A stretch of DNA of 64,000 bases. Origin: Candidatus Vicinibacter affinis. Its GTDB lineage: Bacteria > Bacteroidota > Bacteroidia > Chitinophagales > Saprospiraceae. Shown one piece after another: positions 46,268 to 54,771 of this stretch. The notes under the pieces were generated by a model. That model worked only from the letters and a program-made list of their open reading frames with translations, searched no databases and was not told the DNA's origin. The DNA lies in the NCBI GenBank assembly GCA_016714365.1, contig JADJNH010000005.1, positions 2,332,501-2,396,500 of the forward strand. The letters are read 5' to 3'. A program made the position numbers and the translations under genes. Position 1 is the first letter of the stretch; each line of letters opens with the position of its first letter.

Positions 46268-46429
46268 ATGAAATTCAAGAATTATTTATGCTCAATTGAT
46301 CATGTTAATATTTATCCCTTGGTGGGTTTGGTCTTGTTTGTTAGTTTTTTTGTATTTGTATTGATTTATGTGGTTTCTATGAAAAAGGAAGAATCCAGTC
46401 AATACGCTAAAATTCCATTGGAGTCTTAA
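46268..46429 (+). CDS. ccoQ: CcoQ-like small cbb3 oxidase subunit
   Basis: This is a 53-residue ORF between ccoNO (9 bp upstream) and ccoP (12 bp downstream). It has a short polar start (MKFKNYLCSIDHVNIYP), one membrane helix (LVGLVLFVSFFVFVLIYVVSM) and a charged tail (KKEESSQYAKIPLES). Size, topology and position match CcoQ/FixQ, the small subunit that stabilises the oxidase. The sequence itself is little conserved across the family, so position is the main argument. Confidence 0.82.
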   Translation: MKFKNYLCSIDHVNIYPLVGLVLFVSFFVFVLIYVVSMKKEESSQYAKIPLES

Positions 46430-46441
46430 TATTTAAAACTT

Positions 46442-47593
46442 ATGAAATCAAAATTTTTATTTTCAATAATTCTAGCTATTCTTGGTATTAACCAGTTAAT
46501 TTATAGTCAGGGTGGAGTGGCAAATAATACTCCTGTACAAAATGATCCATATGACATGGTCAGGTACATGATGATATTTGTATGTCTAGTTTTGTTAATA
46601 ATTATTGTTGTTTTAGGAAATGCATTGCTGGCAGCCTCAAAGCAATATTTAAGGAACAAAATCAATGGGAATTCTTCAAAAATTTTATCGCTGGTTTCAG
46701 GATTGATTACCCTAAGTTTTTGGATGTTCCCAAATCAATCAAATGCTCAATCTACAACAGTATTATTGATAGATTGGGGATTGATTCCTATGGATATTTG
46801 GGCAATGATAATTTTAGGAATTTTGGAGTTTATCATTATTGTTTTTATATCCAATAAAATTAAAGGATTCGTAACTCCGGAATCTGAAATACTGGAACCA
46901 AAGATAAGAGATTCATGGTTGGCCAGAATTTGGAGAAAGGCAAATAATTTTAGACCTATTGAGCAAGAATATCAAATTGATTCAGGTCATAATTATGATG
47001 GAATTCGTGAGTTGGATAACAAAGTTCCGGGCTGGTGGAGTTTCGCTTTTTTAGGCTGCATTTTGTTTGGTGCTGTTTACATGTATAGATATCATATTGC
47101 ATATTCAGCTCCACTACCACTTGAAGAACTGAGTATTGCCCAAGCCATAGCAGCCAAGGCAAAGGCCGAGTACATGAAGAATCAAGCAGAATCAATTGAT
47201 GAGAATTCAGTGGTCATGTCAGATGCAGGAGGAATTGCAGAAGGAGCTGAGTTATTTAAAGTAAACTGTGTAGTCTGTCATCTTGCACAAGGGCAGGGTA
47301 GTATTGGTCCAAATTTGACGGATGATTACTGGATTAACAAAGGTGGCTTGAAGGATATTTTTGCAACCATAAAATATGGAGTACCTGCAAAAGGCATGAA
47401 ATCATGGGTAGAAGATTTTAGTCCGAGACAGATTGCTAATTTAGCAAGCTTTGTTAAATCATTAAGGGGTTCTAATCCACCAAATCCTAAGGAGAAACAA
47501 GGAGAGCTATATGTAGAAGAATCGTCCGGTTCACCATCAGTTGATACTACAAAAAATACTAAAGCAGTAGATTCGACATCACTAACTAAATAA
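46442..47593 (+). CDS. ccoP: cbb3 oxidase subunit III (CcoP), single-heme form
   Basis: This 383-residue membrane-anchored cytochrome c passes electrons to CcoNO. A signal-like first helix (to IYSQGG) is followed by two more hydrophobic segments (about 38-60 and 107-130) and a third after PGWWSFAFLGC. The N-terminal domain is longer than in proteobacterial CcoP. Only one heme c site is present, CVVCH (Cys276-His280), with PNLTDDYW and GMKSWVEDFSPRQIANLASFVKSL holding the Met ligand. Classical CcoP has two hemes. The C-terminus is a Ser/Thr/Lys-rich tail. ccoG starts 2 bp after its stop. Confidence 0.92.
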   Translation: MKSKFLFSIILAILGINQLIYSQGGVANNTPVQNDPYDMVRYMMIFVCLVLLIIIVVLGNALLAASKQYLRNKINGNSSKILSLVSGLITLSFWMFPNQSNAQSTTVLLIDWGLIPMDIWAMIILGILEFIIIVFISNKIKGFVTPESEILEPKIRDSWLARIWRKANNFRPIEQEYQIDSGHNYDGIRELDNKVPGWWSFAFLGCILFGAVYMYRYHIAYSAPLPLEELSIAQAIAAKAKAEYMKNQAESIDENSVVMSDAGGIAEGAELFKVNCVVCHLAQGQGSIGPNLTDDYWINKGGLKDIFATIKYGVPAKGMKSWVEDFSPRQIANLASFVKSLRGSNPPNPKEKQGELYVEESSGSPSVDTTKNTKAVDSTSLTK

Positions 47594-47595
47594 GA

Positions 47596-48990
47596 ATGGC
47601 ATTACAACCGAAGAATGATGTTGATTTTAAGGATCGTATTTCTACGGTTGATTCAAAGGGAAAAAGGAAGTGGATTTATGCCTTAAAGCCTGAAGGTACA
47701 TGGTATAATTATAGGTCCTACCTAAGCTATTTTTATTTAATTGTCTTTTTTGTCCTTCCGTTTTTAAGTATAAATGGAAGCCCGATTTTAATGTTTAATT
47801 TTCCGAAGGCCGAGTTTGTAATATTTACTGTGGTTTTTACTCCTCAGGATTTTGTGATGTTCGGTTTGGCCATGCTGACTTTTATTTTTATTATCATTGT
47901 ATTTACAATGATTTATGGGAGATTGTTTTGTGGTTGGGTATGTCCACAAACCGTTTTTCTGGAAATGGTGTTTAGAAAGATCGAATATCTCATAGAGGGA
48001 AACGCCAATATTCAAAAGCTAAACGATTCAAAACCATTTAACCTGGAGAGAGGCGTTCGTAAAATATTAAAGCATTTAGTTTTTCTATTTGTTTCGTTTT
48101 TAATTTCCAATACCTTCCTTTTGTACATTATAGGTAAGGATGAGTGGTTAACCTTGATTTCCGACCCATTGAAATATCATATAATTGGTTTAATTTCAAT
48201 ACTGGTATTTACATTGGTATTTTATACTGTTTTTGCTTTTGTACGGGAAATCGTCTGCACAGTAGTTTGTCCTTATGGTAGGCTGCAGGGAGTATTAGTT
48301 GACAATAATACACTTGCTGTTAGCTACGATTCAAGGCGAGGAGAACCAAGAACAAAGCATAAATTGGATGATCAACAAGGAGATTGCATAGATTGTAATT
48401 TGTGCGTAGCAGTGTGCCCGACCGGAATTGATATAAGGAACGGCTCTTCACAACTTGAGTGCACTCAATGTACTGCTTGTATTGATGCATGCAATATGAT
48501 GATGTTAAAAGTTAAAAGGCAACCCGATTTGATTAAGTATGCTTCCGTAAATAATATAGAAACTAATAAAAACTTTAATTTTACGCCAAGAATTAAAGTT
48601 TTTTCCGGTATTTTAGTAGCGCTGGTTGCTCTATTTGTATATATTTTAGCTACTCGAACACAAATTGACTCTGTTGTCCTAAAAGTTCCTGGACAAATCC
48701 TTCAAACAAATCAGGATGGAAGCGTTTCAAATTTTTATTCTTTAAAATTAACAAACAAGGGAAAGAAAACGATACCTATTTCACTTTCGATGGAGGACGG
48801 TATTGGTACAATCGAGTTTGTTGGTCAAAAGATTGATTCAATAGCAGGAGGAACAAAACTAGATTGTTTATTTTTTGTTAGACTGGAAAAGAATCAAATT
48901 AAAGAACATAAGAGAAAATTGGAATTATTAATTAAAAGTAAGGATAAGATTCTGGCTCGGAAAGATTTGATTTTTGTAGAATTTTTATAA
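47596..48990 (+). CDS. ccoG: cbb3 oxidase accessory ferredoxin-like protein CcoG
   Basis: This 464-residue FixG/CcoG-type membrane protein is thought to reduce copper during oxidase assembly. It has a membrane segment bearing FCGWVCPQ (near residue 112), a second CTVVCPYG motif, and two 4Fe-4S sites in the region about 264-303 (CIDCNLCVAVCP and CTQCTACIDACN). A late helix follows (about 335-355), then an Ig-like periplasmic domain that ends with LLIKSKDKILARKDLIFVEFL. It sits between ccoP and ccoH, the normal order. Confidence 0.95.
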   Translation: MALQPKNDVDFKDRISTVDSKGKRKWIYALKPEGTWYNYRSYLSYFYLIVFFVLPFLSINGSPILMFNFPKAEFVIFTVVFTPQDFVMFGLAMLTFIFIIIVFTMIYGRLFCGWVCPQTVFLEMVFRKIEYLIEGNANIQKLNDSKPFNLERGVRKILKHLVFLFVSFLISNTFLLYIIGKDEWLTLISDPLKYHIIGLISILVFTLVFYTVFAFVREIVCTVVCPYGRLQGVLVDNNTLAVSYDSRRGEPRTKHKLDDQQGDCIDCNLCVAVCPTGIDIRNGSSQLECTQCTACIDACNMMMLKVKRQPDLIKYASVNNIETNKNFNFTPRIKVFSGILVALVALFVYILATRTQIDSVVLKVPGQILQTNQDGSVSNFYSLKLTNKGKKTIPISLSMEDGIGTIEFVGQKIDSIAGGTKLDCLFFVRLEKNQIKEHKRKLELLIKSKDKILARKDLIFVEFL

Positions 48991-49003
48991 CATCCCAGAC
49001 TAT

Positions 49004-49441
49004 ATGAATTTTGGATATAAAGTGTTGATTGCCTATGTTGTAGGAGCGTTGGGGATTATTTTTATGGTGATATTAAGTTTGAATATCAATTTTGAGATGG
49101 CCGAGGACAATTATTACGCAAAGGAGGAAAAAATGGAACAGTACTTAGAAGGCAAACGAAATACCTCCGGTCTTGATGGGGGAATAGTTCAATTATCCTT
49201 AAATCAAAATTTCGTAATAGTAAATATAAACCGTTCACTAGATAGTTCCGGATTGAAAGGGGAGTTATATATGTACTATCCACCTTCAAAAGCACTTGAT
49301 AGAAAAATGGACATTCATTCACCGGCGAACTATGTATATTCTTTTCCAAGATCCGAAATGGGTAAAGGAAAGTCCATTTTAAAGGTTTCCATTGAAGCTA
49401 CCGGAAAGTTTTATTATGATGAAATCACAGTTATAAACTAA
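49004..49441 (+). CDS. ccoH: FixH/CcoH-like cbb3 oxidase assembly protein
   Basis: This 145-residue protein has one N-terminal membrane helix (VLIAYVVGALGIIFMVILSL) and a beta-rich periplasmic domain. The NFEMAEDNYYAKEEKMEQYL segment just after the helix is the FixH-family hallmark (DNYYxKE). CcoH helps assemble or stabilise the oxidase. It lies 13 bp after ccoG, and its stop codon is followed directly by the ATG of the next gene without a gap, indicating one transcript. Confidence 0.9.
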   Translation: MNFGYKVLIAYVVGALGIIFMVILSLNINFEMAEDNYYAKEEKMEQYLEGKRNTSGLDGGIVQLSLNQNFVIVNINRSLDSSGLKGELYMYYPPSKALDRKMDIHSPANYVYSFPRSEMGKGKSILKVSIEATGKFYYDEITVIN

Positions 49442-50143
49442 ATGGTTGTTTTCCTAATTTCAGCTTTAACCTTGGGGCTTGGAAGTTCCTTACATTGTAT
49501 GGGGATGTGCGGTCCATTGGTTATGGCTATGCCGTTCCAGGATTTAAATGGGGATGTTTCTACCTACCGTCTCATAATGTACCATGTGGGCAAAACTTTG
49601 AGCTATGCTTTTTTAGGGTTCATTTTAGGGAGTTTTGGAATGGGGTTTAAGCTTTTAGGATACCAGCAAGGATTTTCTTTATTCTTTGGTGTCTCTATAT
49701 TGATTATCAGTCTATTCCCATATATAACTAAAAGCACAAGAACTTACCAAAATAAACTTTTCGGAAATTTAAGTCAGATCTCTGCAAGCTTGTTAAAGCG
49801 GTCTGGTAAAAATTCTATTTTTTATCTTGGAGTTGCCAATGGATTGATTCCTTGTGGAATTGTATACATTGCCCTGGCGGCATCAGTTTTAATGTATTCT
49901 TCCTTGAAAGCTTCAGTATTCATGATGATTTTTGGTCTGGCTACCATTCCTTCATTAAGCATAATAATTTATTCTAAAAGACTTATTACAAGTAGCTTTG
50001 GTAAAAATTTCAAGACAATGTCCCTTGTCTTCAGTCTGACACTGTCAATGCTTTTTATTATGAGAGGAATGAATTTAGGAATACCTTATTTAAGCCCGAA
50101 ATTAGCAGAAAATTCAACTCTGAATTGCTGTCATAAAAAGTAA
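49442..50143 (+). CDS. TauE/SafE-family membrane protein of the cbb3 cluster
   Basis: This 233-residue protein with about six membrane helices resembles the sulfite exporter TauE/SafE (UreH-like) group. The N-terminal SSLHCMGMCGPLVMAMPF and central GLIPCGIVYIALAAS carry Cys-containing motifs typical of cluster-linked members. In Bacteroidota it is commonly the last gene of the cbb3 operon. A role in copper handling is plausible because of HCMGMC, but sulfite export has not been shown for such members. The C-terminus ends NCCHKK, another possible metal site. Confidence 0.85.
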   Translation: MVVFLISALTLGLGSSLHCMGMCGPLVMAMPFQDLNGDVSTYRLIMYHVGKTLSYAFLGFILGSFGMGFKLLGYQQGFSLFFGVSILIISLFPYITKSTRTYQNKLFGNLSQISASLLKRSGKNSIFYLGVANGLIPCGIVYIALAASVLMYSSLKASVFMMIFGLATIPSLSIIIYSKRLITSSFGKNFKTMSLVFSLTLSMLFIMRGMNLGIPYLSPKLAENSTLNCCHKK

Positions 50144-50461
50144 ACCCATCCAGCTTAATCTAAGTAAACCGATCATTAAGAGCTCTTGATTACAAGGTAC
50201 TCCGAATTATCTCTTACTTATGTGTTTAATTATCAGGTAATTATTCCTGTTCTGAGGTCCTAAGCTGTATCAGAAACCAAGAGCAAATGAAACAAACTGT
50301 ACAAATTGAAGCAATAATCATAAATCGTGTTTTTAGTTAGTACATGCAAATATAGTATATATTATGAAAATGTTTAATATAAAATACAATGAACTTTTTT
50401 AGAAAAAAAACATTTACTTCTAAGTAATTGATTTCTATTCTTTTAAATTAAATTCAGCCTT
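50144..50461. other. Intergenic region without recognisable gene
   Basis: These 318 bases after the cbb3 cluster contain no ORF of credible length. A perfect palindrome AAGAGCTCTT (50178-50187) lacks a loop and U-run and is not a convincing terminator. The last 100 bases are very AT-rich and probably carry the promoter of the DUF2911 gene, but no TAnnTTTG element stands out. Confidence 0.55.
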
Positions 50462-51298
50462 ATGAAAAAATTAGTTTTTTGCCTTTTATTAAGTATATCA
50501 TTTAGTGGATATGCTCAAATTCAAACACCTGCTCCCAGTCCGTTTTGTAAAATCGAGCAAAAATTTGGTTTAGGATTGGTTACCATTGAATATTCCAGAC
50601 CAAGCATGAAGAATCGAAAGGTCTTCGGAGAGTTAGTAGATTTTAATGCACTTTGGCGAACCGGCGCCAATAAAGCAACTAAAATTACATTTACTGATGA
50701 TGTTTCTATTGAAGGAAAGAGCTTGCCAAAAGGTAGTTATGCATTGTACTCAATTCCCGGCGAACTTTCCTGGGATTTAATATTCTATTCAGATTGGGAT
50801 CAACCAGGCACTCCTAAAAATTATGATATTTCAAAAGAAGCTGTCAGAGTTCAGGCTATTCCTGAGTTATTAACTACTTCTTATGAAACTTTCACCATAG
50901 ACATTAATGACATAAAAAATGATGAGGCAACATTAAATATAAAATGGGAAAATACCGGAGTATCAGTTAAAATGAAAACAGACGTAGATACCAAAGTTGT
51001 AAAAAACATTGAAAAAGTACTTGCAGGGCCAAGTTCAGATGACTTTTACTTGGCGGCCAGATATTATTTTGATTCAGGTAAGGATCTAAATACAGCACTA
51101 GGATGGATACAAAAATCCAACACCATGGATGCCAAGTATTGGAAATTGAGAATTGAATCTCTTATTCTTGCAAAACTTGGCCGCAGAACAGAGGCTGTGG
51201 AAGTAGCCCAAAGGTCAAAAGCTTTGGCAGCAGCAGATGGTAACGAGGATTATGTAAAAATGAACAATGAATCCATTGCAGAATGGAGCAGAAATTAA
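50462..51298 (+). CDS. DUF2911-family exported protein
   Basis: This 278-residue protein has a clear signal peptide (cut after GYAQ). The N-terminal domain matches DUF2911: VTIEYSRPSMKNRKVFGELV, WRTGANKATKITFTDDVSIEGKSLP, GSYALYSIPGELSWDLIFY. The part after about residue 185 (DDFYLAARYYFDSGKDLNTALGW, LAKLGRRTEAVEVAQRSKAL) looks like TPR helices. The family is widespread in Bacteroidota and its function is unknown. It is a single gene followed by an intrinsic terminator. Confidence 0.9.
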   Translation: MKKLVFCLLLSISFSGYAQIQTPAPSPFCKIEQKFGLGLVTIEYSRPSMKNRKVFGELVDFNALWRTGANKATKITFTDDVSIEGKSLPKGSYALYSIPGELSWDLIFYSDWDQPGTPKNYDISKEAVRVQAIPELLTTSYETFTIDINDIKNDEATLNIKWENTGVSVKMKTDVDTKVVKNIEKVLAGPSSDDFYLAARYYFDSGKDLNTALGWIQKSNTMDAKYWKLRIESLILAKLGRRTEAVEVAQRSKALAAADGNEDYVKMNNESIAEWSRN

Positions 51299-51319
51299 TA
51301 ATTAAATTATAAACAGAAT

Positions 51320-51357
51320 AAGTCCTTGTGGCCTAGGCTTCAGGGACTTATTTTTTT
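51320..51357 (+). terminator. Rho-independent terminator between convergent genes
   Basis: AAGTCCTTG (51320-51328) pairs with CAGGGACTT (51341-51349), with one G-U pair, and the inner GCCTAGGC can extend the stem. Seven T follow (51351-51357). The 3' part overlaps the last codons of the convergent lipoprotein gene. Confidence 0.75.
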
Positions 51358-51746
51358 AAAAATCCCCTCACCGAAATAGCTCCACCGGTTGTTAGAATTT
51401 CAACGCCAAATTTGCCGCTATTCAATAATACTACGCTGCTGTCGGCCAAATTTATTTTAGCATTGAAAGGAGAACTGGGATTAGCGCCAATGTTCTGAAT
51501 TCGTTTTATCCCATTATTTTCCTCAATGGCATAAGCCGCAAGAGCAGGATTGATACCATTAAAAGAAACATTTAGATCCAGCAAATTTCCATCTAAGTTG
51601 GCTGAAATTTTACCACTCCCGGTAAAACCTGTCAAGGCAATAAGGTCTCCTGTATATTCTCCGGTAGCACCATCAGAATCTTTGGAGCAAGATATCATAG
51701 CCATAGAGGCAACTATAAATATTATAGAAAATTTTAAAACTGACAT
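51348..51746 (-). CDS. Small lipoprotein of unknown function
   Basis: This 132-residue protein has a lipoprotein signal ending MISC (Cys20) followed by the usual SKDSDG spacer. The rest is beta-rich (YTGDLIALTGFTGSGKISANLDGNLLDLNVSFNGI) and ends SVRGFLKK. I do not recognise the family; the pattern resembles the many small surface or periplasmic lipoproteins of Bacteroidota. It is a single gene, convergent with the DUF2911 gene and overlapping its terminator. Confidence 0.75.
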   Translation of the reverse strand: MSVLKFSIIFIVASMAMISCSKDSDGATGEYTGDLIALTGFTGSGKISANLDGNLLDLNVSFNGINPALAAYAIEENNGIKRIQNIGANPSSPFNAKINLADSSVVLLNSGKFGVEILTTGGAISVRGFLKK

Positions 51747-51906
51747 ATACTTGAATTTTAATTTTCTTCAAAGTGCTTGAAGAAATACTGACGGGCTAAC
51801 AAATTTAATGTATTTTTTGAATATTATTGATTTATTTCACAATTATCTAGTTTTCAAAATTGTATTATTAAAAAATGGAAGTGAAAAATTAACGAATTTT
51901 AACTAC

Positions 51907-52563
51907 TCAAGTTAGATCAGCGAATACCAGCGTTCCAACTCTAATCATGGTAGAGCCCTCTTCCAGAGCTATTTGGTAATCCCCTGACATACCCATTGAG
52001 ATTTCTGTCAAACTCAATTTATAATTTGTCATCCTGTTGATTTTATCCAAATTGTTTTTTAATTGTCTAAATTCTTTGCGAGTGATTTGACGATCAGTAA
52101 CAAGACTGCCAATCCCCATGACACCTTTAATTTCAATATTTTCCAATAAGTGCCAGGGATCAGTCTTCAAAGAATCCATTAAGCCATTTATTTCAAAACC
52201 ATATTTACTTTCATCCGATGATATTTTTATCTGAAGCAGAATGGGAATTATTCTGTTGATCTTTTGAGCCTGTTTGTTGATCTCTAATGCCAGCTCAAAT
52301 GAATCAACTGATTGAATGTTAGCAATGAATGAAATTATTGATTTGACTTTGTTCTTTTGTAAATGACCAATCATATGCCATTCAATGTTATTAGGGAGTA
52401 AATCTTTTTTTTGGGTCAGCAATTGGGCTTTGTTTTCAGCAAAATAACGATGTCCCAGGTTGTATAGTTTTAAGATGTTTTCAGGATCTTGCAATTTAGT
52501 AACCACAATTAACTTTGCTTGATACTTGGAGCACTCCGATTTAATCAATTCATAGTTAGTCAT
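51907..52563 (-). CDS. yggS: YggS-family PLP homeostasis protein
   Basis: This 218-residue single-domain protein has the alanine-racemase-like fold of the YggS/PROSC family, which binds pyridoxal phosphate and balances B6 and amino acid pools. The PLP lysine is in LIVVTKLQ, and GHRYFAENKAQ, WHMIGHLQKNKVK, SVDS and LSMGMSGDYQIALEEGSTMIRVGT are the family motifs in order. It begins 8 bp after pabC on the same strand, so it is probably in the pabB-pabC operon; PabC is itself a PLP enzyme. Confidence 0.92.
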   Translation of the reverse strand: MTNYELIKSECSKYQAKLIVVTKLQDPENILKLYNLGHRYFAENKAQLLTQKKDLLPNNIEWHMIGHLQKNKVKSIISFIANIQSVDSFELALEINKQAQKINRIIPILLQIKISSDESKYGFEINGLMDSLKTDPWHLLENIEIKGVMGIGSLVTDRQITRKEFRQLKNNLDKINRMTNYKLSLTEISMGMSGDYQIALEEGSTMIRVGTLVFADLT

Positions 52564-52571
52564 ATAATCAA

Positions 52572-53171
52572 TTAGATTTTTATTAATTCAATGGGAAGAG
52601 TTTGGCTGTCTTCAAAGGAATTTAAAGCATTTATTAATTTGAAATTTTTGTATTCGCCAAGGTTTTTTAAATAAATCTCGCATTCTGTTATCTTTTTTTT
52701 ATAAAGCAAAAATTGGCGCATTGTGCCATTTAACAACGGTTCTGACGGAGTAAACCATTTGTTGTTTTTGCTTAATATAATATTGTGAATGGAAGTGTCA
52801 CAAATTTTTCCATTTTTAATGATCAAAATTTCGACATTTTCTGGGAATTTGTTTTTTAGAAAATTTAAAATTTCTCTATCGGTATATTTATAAGAGTAAT
52901 TAAGTTCAGGTTGCGGAATGGGCATTACTCCTGCAATTGATTTTGTTTCATAAGGAGTAATTTGAATCAAATAATCCAGAAGGTTGTAAGATAATTTTAC
53001 TTTATAAATTTGGATTGGATTATCTTGTATATCAAAATTTATATTTTGAATTTCATGTGGTGTGTATCCTGGATAAAATCGTCCAAAAGTGCGGTTGATT
53101 CTACTTTGATGGGAAGATAAGTTTCTGATCTTACCTCCAATTAAGGCCATGCTCTCAAAAAATGGGAACAT
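52572..53171 (-). CDS. pabC: Aminodeoxychorismate lyase-like class IV aminotransferase (PabC)
   Basis: This is a 199-residue, rather short member of the class IV PLP enzymes. PabC releases p-aminobenzoate and pyruvate from aminodeoxychorismate. FFESMALIGGKIRNLSSHQSRI is the family start, the likely PLP lysine lies in YSYKYTDREIL, and CDTSIHNIIL, PSEPLLNGTMRQFLL are the later motifs. The ATG at 53171 lies inside the end of pabB (17-bp overlap), and homology begins right there. Assignment to pABA synthesis comes from this context more than from specific residues. Confidence 0.85.
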   Translation of the reverse strand: MFPFFESMALIGGKIRNLSSHQSRINRTFGRFYPGYTPHEIQNINFDIQDNPIQIYKVKLSYNLLDYLIQITPYETKSIAGVMPIPQPELNYSYKYTDREILNFLKNKFPENVEILIIKNGKICDTSIHNIILSKNNKWFTPSEPLLNGTMRQFLLYKKKITECEIYLKNLGEYKNFKLINALNSFEDSQTLPIELIKI

Positions 53172-54129
53172 AAATCTTGTTCATATATTCTTGGTATTCC
53201 AGTTGCGGATCTGAATTATAGGTTATGCCTCCACCTGATTTAAAAAACAATTGATCATTTTTCTCCTCGATAAACCTGATCATAATGCCAGAATCGAGTT
53301 TGCCATTAGAAAATATTCCGAAAACCCCTGTGTAATATTCTCTTTCATAGTCCTCAGCCTCATGAATAATTTCAAGAGTCCTGGCTTTTGGAGCACCGCT
53401 CACAGAACCTGCCGGGAGAATTAAATCTAAAAGTGTCCCATATTTTTTTAAATACTTTTCTTTTAGATTTCCTGAAATTTCTGAACTCATTTGTACGATA
53501 ATGCCATTGTTTGTATTTAACTGGTCTAAATACTTAAAGTTGTTCACCTTTACGTTCGTAGCAACTATGCTCAGATCATTTCGGAGTAAATCGACAATAG
53601 TCAGGTGTTCTGCGTTTTCTTTTGGATTTTCAAGTAATATTTCCGGCTTTTCTCCTTCTTGCAATTTATGAGTTCCTTTCATTGGAAAGGTACTGATTTT
53701 TCCTTCATTAATTTGAATGAAGCACTCAGGCGAGAAAACTACAAATTGGTCTTTGATCCAAAGCTTGTATTTGGCTTTACTTAATTTAAAAATCTCTAAT
53801 AGATTTAAGTTGGTTTCAATTTCTGTTTTGAATGTCAAATTTGCCAGATAAGTGTTCCCAAGCGAAATTTGATTTTTTACTTGATTAAAATGTTCTAAAT
53901 AAACTGAATATGGAATTGGTTTGTATTTAAAAGTAAATGATTTGGCAGCAATTGAGTACTTAATTTTTTGATTTATTTCATAATTTATGAGGTCTGTGTC
54001 AAGGTCAACTATTTTTTCACAGAAGCCAAATGTTTTGTTAAAATTTAAAACAAATATAAAATCTTCCTTTTCAGCCTGGAGTCTGTCTATCTTTTCAATA
54101 GCTTGTTGATAAGGGATGAATTGGTTCAT
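53155..54129 (-). CDS. pabB: Aminodeoxychorismate synthase component I (PabB)
   Basis: This is a 324-residue short chorismate-binding enzyme that forms 4-amino-4-deoxychorismate from chorismate and ammonia. Family motifs are FIQINEGKISTFPMKGTH, VDLLRNDLS, PAGSVSGAPKARTLEIIHEAE and YYTGVFGIFSNG, then FKSGGGITYNSDP. The reduced N-terminal part is typical of Bacteroidota PabB. It is divergent from pabA across 47 bp, and pabC overlaps its 3' end, so the three pABA genes sit together. Confidence 0.93.
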   Translation of the reverse strand: MNQFIPYQQAIEKIDRLQAEKEDFIFVLNFNKTFGFCEKIVDLDTDLINYEINQKIKYSIAAKSFTFKYKPIPYSVYLEHFNQVKNQISLGNTYLANLTFKTEIETNLNLLEIFKLSKAKYKLWIKDQFVVFSPECFIQINEGKISTFPMKGTHKLQEGEKPEILLENPKENAEHLTIVDLLRNDLSIVATNVKVNNFKYLDQLNTNNGIIVQMSSEISGNLKEKYLKKYGTLLDLILPAGSVSGAPKARTLEIIHEAEDYEREYYTGVFGIFSNGKLDSGIMIRFIEEKNDQLFFKSGGGITYNSDPQLEYQEYMNKIYVPIF

Positions 54130-54133
54130 GCTA

Positions 54134-54141
54134 CAAAATTA
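54134..54141 (-). promoter_or_regulatory. Candidate -7 promoter element of pabB (TAATTTTG)
   Basis: On the minus strand TAATTTTG (54141 to 54134) matches TAnnTTTG and lies only 4 nt before the pabB ATG at 54129, so a very short or absent leader would result. Confidence 0.35.
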
Positions 54142-54176
54142 AATTTCTTGACTAATTTTACGAGTAATTATCATGA

Positions 54177-54767
54177 ATGGTGACAAAGAAACCTAAAATT
54201 TTGCTTATTGACCTGAAGGATTCATTTACCTATAATTTGGTTCAATTGCTTGAGAATCTGGGGGCTGAGGTCGCAGTAAGGACTTATAGCGTTGATGTAA
54301 TCAATGTTTGTTATGATTATGACAAGATTTTAATTTCCCCAGGTCCCGGTATTCCTTCCGATTACCCGTCTATATTTGAAATAATCAGGTTATTTCAAAA
54401 TCGTAAACCAATATTGGGTATTTGTCTGGGGCATCAAGCCATTGGATGCTTTTATGGTGCAAAATTAGATCAGCTTGCCAGGGTTCAGCATGGGCAGACC
54501 ATTCAATTGTTTCCTGGGCCGGGTATTAAGGGATCTTTATTAGACGGAATTTCTTTGCCTGCATTAGTTGCGTTGTATCACTCATGGGCTTTAAAATCTG
54601 AAGATTTTCCTTCCATGCTAAATATTACTTGCATGAGCCAGGAAGGGATTGTCATGGGTATTAAGCATAAGGACTATGAGGTAGAAGGGTTACAGTTTCA
54701 TCCGGAGTCCTATATGAGTGTGATAGGTAGGGATTTGTTGGGTGCTTGGCTTAAAAGGAGCATGTGA
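54177..54767 (+). CDS. pabA: Aminodeoxychorismate/anthranilate synthase glutaminase (PabA/TrpG)
   Basis: This 196-residue class I glutamine amidotransferase supplies ammonia to PabB. It shows DLKDSFTYNLVQLLENLGAEV, ISPGPGIPSDYP, the nucleophile Cys83 in GICLGHQAIG, YHSWAL, and the catalytic His-Glu in LQFHPES. It starts at ATG 54177 (a GTG follows directly). pabB lies divergent next door and no trp genes are present, so the pABA role is preferred; the protein could also serve anthranilate synthase. The end overlaps an upstream open frame of the next gene. Confidence 0.93.
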   Translation: MVTKKPKILLIDLKDSFTYNLVQLLENLGAEVAVRTYSVDVINVCYDYDKILISPGPGIPSDYPSIFEIIRLFQNRKPILGICLGHQAIGCFYGAKLDQLARVQHGQTIQLFPGPGIKGSLLDGISLPALVALYHSWALKSEDFPSMLNITCMSQEGIVMGIKHKDYEVEGLQFHPESYMSVIGRDLLGAWLKRSM

Positions 54768-54771
54768 TTTT

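Noticed and set aside
50178..50187. Palindrome AAGAGCTCTT after the cbb3 cluster as terminator or operator
   Set aside because: It has no loop or U-run and is a single occurrence.
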